Positions 5,126 through 6,045 of a DNA stretch of 6,045 bases are shown here, piece after piece. The stretch's first letter is position 1, and the number at the start of each line of letters is the position of its first letter. Source of the stretch: Balneolia bacterium (GTDB lineage: Bacteria > Bacteroidota > Rhodothermia > Balneolales > Cyclonatronaceae); NCBI GenBank assembly GCA_003567135.1, contig PXAI01000355.1:1-6045 (forward strand), given 5' to 3'. Position numbers and translations under genes: made by a program. The notes under the pieces were generated by a model that saw only the letters and a program-made list of their open reading frames with translations, did not search any database and was not told the DNA's origin.

Positions 5126-6045
5126 TCAGGAGTTTCGTGGTTTGTTTTTTTCTTCGATCCAGCGCGACATAAATTTGGTTGCCTGCATGGTTTCATAACG
5201 CAGCATCGCGCCCGTAACGTTGCGCAAGCGCCGGTTTAATTTATCGGATAAAACATCATTTAGTGAATTAAGAAATCGCGGCCGGTGATCTTTTTTCAGA
5301 AATCGGCGGCGCATCACATCAAAACCGCCTTTTTGAGATGTTCTCCAGAGCAATTCGTCCTGATACAGTTCAACGGCATTTTTTGCAAACGTTTCGGGAT
5401 CATCCTCCAAAATGCCCGGCCATGATTCCGGCGGAGCAATCCCCTCTGCCCCGGTTTCAGTGGTGGCCGACGGTGTGCCAAACTGCATGGCGCTGAGCAG
5501 CTTTCCTTTCAATCCCGCGCCGAACCTGAGCGGAGCCAGCAGTACCCGCGCTTTTTCGATCACCTCTTTCACAGAGTCCGCCCGGCCGTGTACGTAGAAG
5601 CCGTCTTCCGGTTTATTCAGCTGTAAGTCCGCCGGTGCGGGATAGCTTCCGTAAATATGAACAGTTGCGTTCGGTAGGCGTTTTCTGATCTCCGGCCAGA
5701 TTTTCTTCTTCAGATATTGCACGCTGTCGCGGTTTGGGGGATGCCGGAAGTTTCCAATCATCACAAAACCCTCGCGTTCGGAAAATTCGGGACCGGATGA
5801 AATTCCGGATTCGTCGGTCATGATGGGCAGCCAGAGTAATAGCTCTTCCGGCACGTTCAGCACTTCGGTGAGAATCCGGTTTTCAGCTTCGGAAATCATG
5901 ATGGTAAGATCACAGCGGTAGATGGATGCAAGCTCGCGGAGCGTTTTTTCGTGCTGAACAAAAAGCTGATTCGAGAACGGTATTTCGTTCTTTACGCAGT
6001 GTTGACGTACTTCTCTGAGGCTGTGCAAATCCTCCGTATTCAGAA
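5126..6045 (-). CDS. GT4-type glycosyltransferase, C-terminal part (5' end outside window)
   Basis: The frame is open from the window edge to the TGA at 5128-5126, giving 305 visible residues. The possible TTG start at 6028 is probably internal, because the codons before it read LNTED and join LHSLRE to make the NTEDLHSLR motif that sits mid-protein in this family. About a hundred N-terminal residues are probably missing. The C-terminal GT-B Rossmann domain (Glyco_trans_1_4 type) shows IGNFRHPPNRDS (visible residues about 96-107), a VHIYGSYP strand, and the donor-binding segment PLRFGAGLKGKLLSAMQFGTP (171-191) followed by TGAEGI. It should transfer a sugar from a nucleotide or lipid donor in the cytoplasm, perhaps for surface polysaccharide. 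The Ser at 5492-5494 stands where many relatives have Glu or Asp. It is tightly followed by the lipoprotein gene. Confidence 0.87.
   Translation of the reverse strand, partial: LNTEDLHSLREVRQHCVKNEIPFSNQLFVQHEKTLRELASIYRCDLTIMISEAENRILTEVLNVPEELLLWLPIMTDESGISSGPEFSEREGFVMIGNFRHPPNRDSVQYLKKKIWPEIRKRLPNATVHIYGSYPAPADLQLNKPEDGFYVHGRADSVKEVIEKARVLLAPLRFGAGLKGKLLSAMQFGTPSATTETGAEGIAPPESWPGILEDDPETFAKNAVELYQDELLWRTSQKGGFDVMRRRFLKKDHRPRFLNSLNDVLSDKLNRRLRNVTGAMLRYETMQATKFMSRWIEEKNKPRNS

Noticed and set aside
5122..5196. Upstream ATG for the lipoprotein gene at 5196
   Set aside because: It would add 25 polar residues before the lipoprotein signal peptide and overlap the glycosyltransferase coding end. 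The ATG at 5121 gives a proper signal with lipobox.
6026..6028. TTG as the start of the glycosyltransferase
   Set aside because: The frame stays open to the window edge, and the preceding codons complete the NTEDLHSLR motif, so the gene starts outside the window.

Overview
The window holds four protein genes, two of them cut by the window edges, separated by two long non-coding stretches rich in repeats. The organism looks like a member of the Bacteroidota/Balneolota/Rhodothermota/Ignavibacteria side of the tree. The main clue is a secreted protease ending in a type IX secretion (T9SS) type A sorting domain with the YPNPFNP motif typical of those groups. The lack of Shine-Dalgarno sequences in front of the visible starts fits. 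I lean towards Balneolota or Rhodothermota, but this is inference from motif style and not a database match.

Layout. Positions 1-440 (+) are the C-terminal half of an EamA/DMT-type membrane transporter. Directly after its stop, 442-610 is bounded by a near-perfect inverted repeat and looks like a small non-autonomous mobile element (MITE-like). An AT-rich leader region (611-850) follows, with possible promoter sites and a dyad touching the next start codon. Positions 851-3169 (+) encode a 772-residue secreted subtilisin-family (S8) protease with signal peptide, prodomain, an Asp/His/Ser catalytic triad, a large insertion between the oxyanion Asn and the catalytic Ser, and the T9SS sorting domain. 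Positions 3170-3933 are a convergent intergenic region of about 760 bases with short tandem repeats, at least six hairpins or dyads, one possible terminator, and no convincing gene. Positions 5121-3934 (-) encode a lipoprotein of the serine beta-lactamase-like / 6-aminohexanoate-dimer-hydrolase (NylB-like) family. Positions 6045-5126 (-) are the C-terminal part of a GT4-type glycosyltransferase. The lipoprotein starts 4 bases after the glycosyltransferase stop, so the two are probably one transcript.

How the parts relate. The protease would be exported by Sec and then by T9SS to the cell surface or medium. The glycosyltransferase and envelope lipoprotein could share an envelope or surface-polysaccharide role, but only the tight spacing supports that. 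I see no clear multi-gene novel system (defence, CRISPR, phage or biosynthetic). The most unusual signals are in the non-coding DNA: the MITE-like element, a 17-bp perfect dyad, and a 142-bp element bounded by a 12-bp inverted repeat, all of which look like families of dispersed intergenic repeats.
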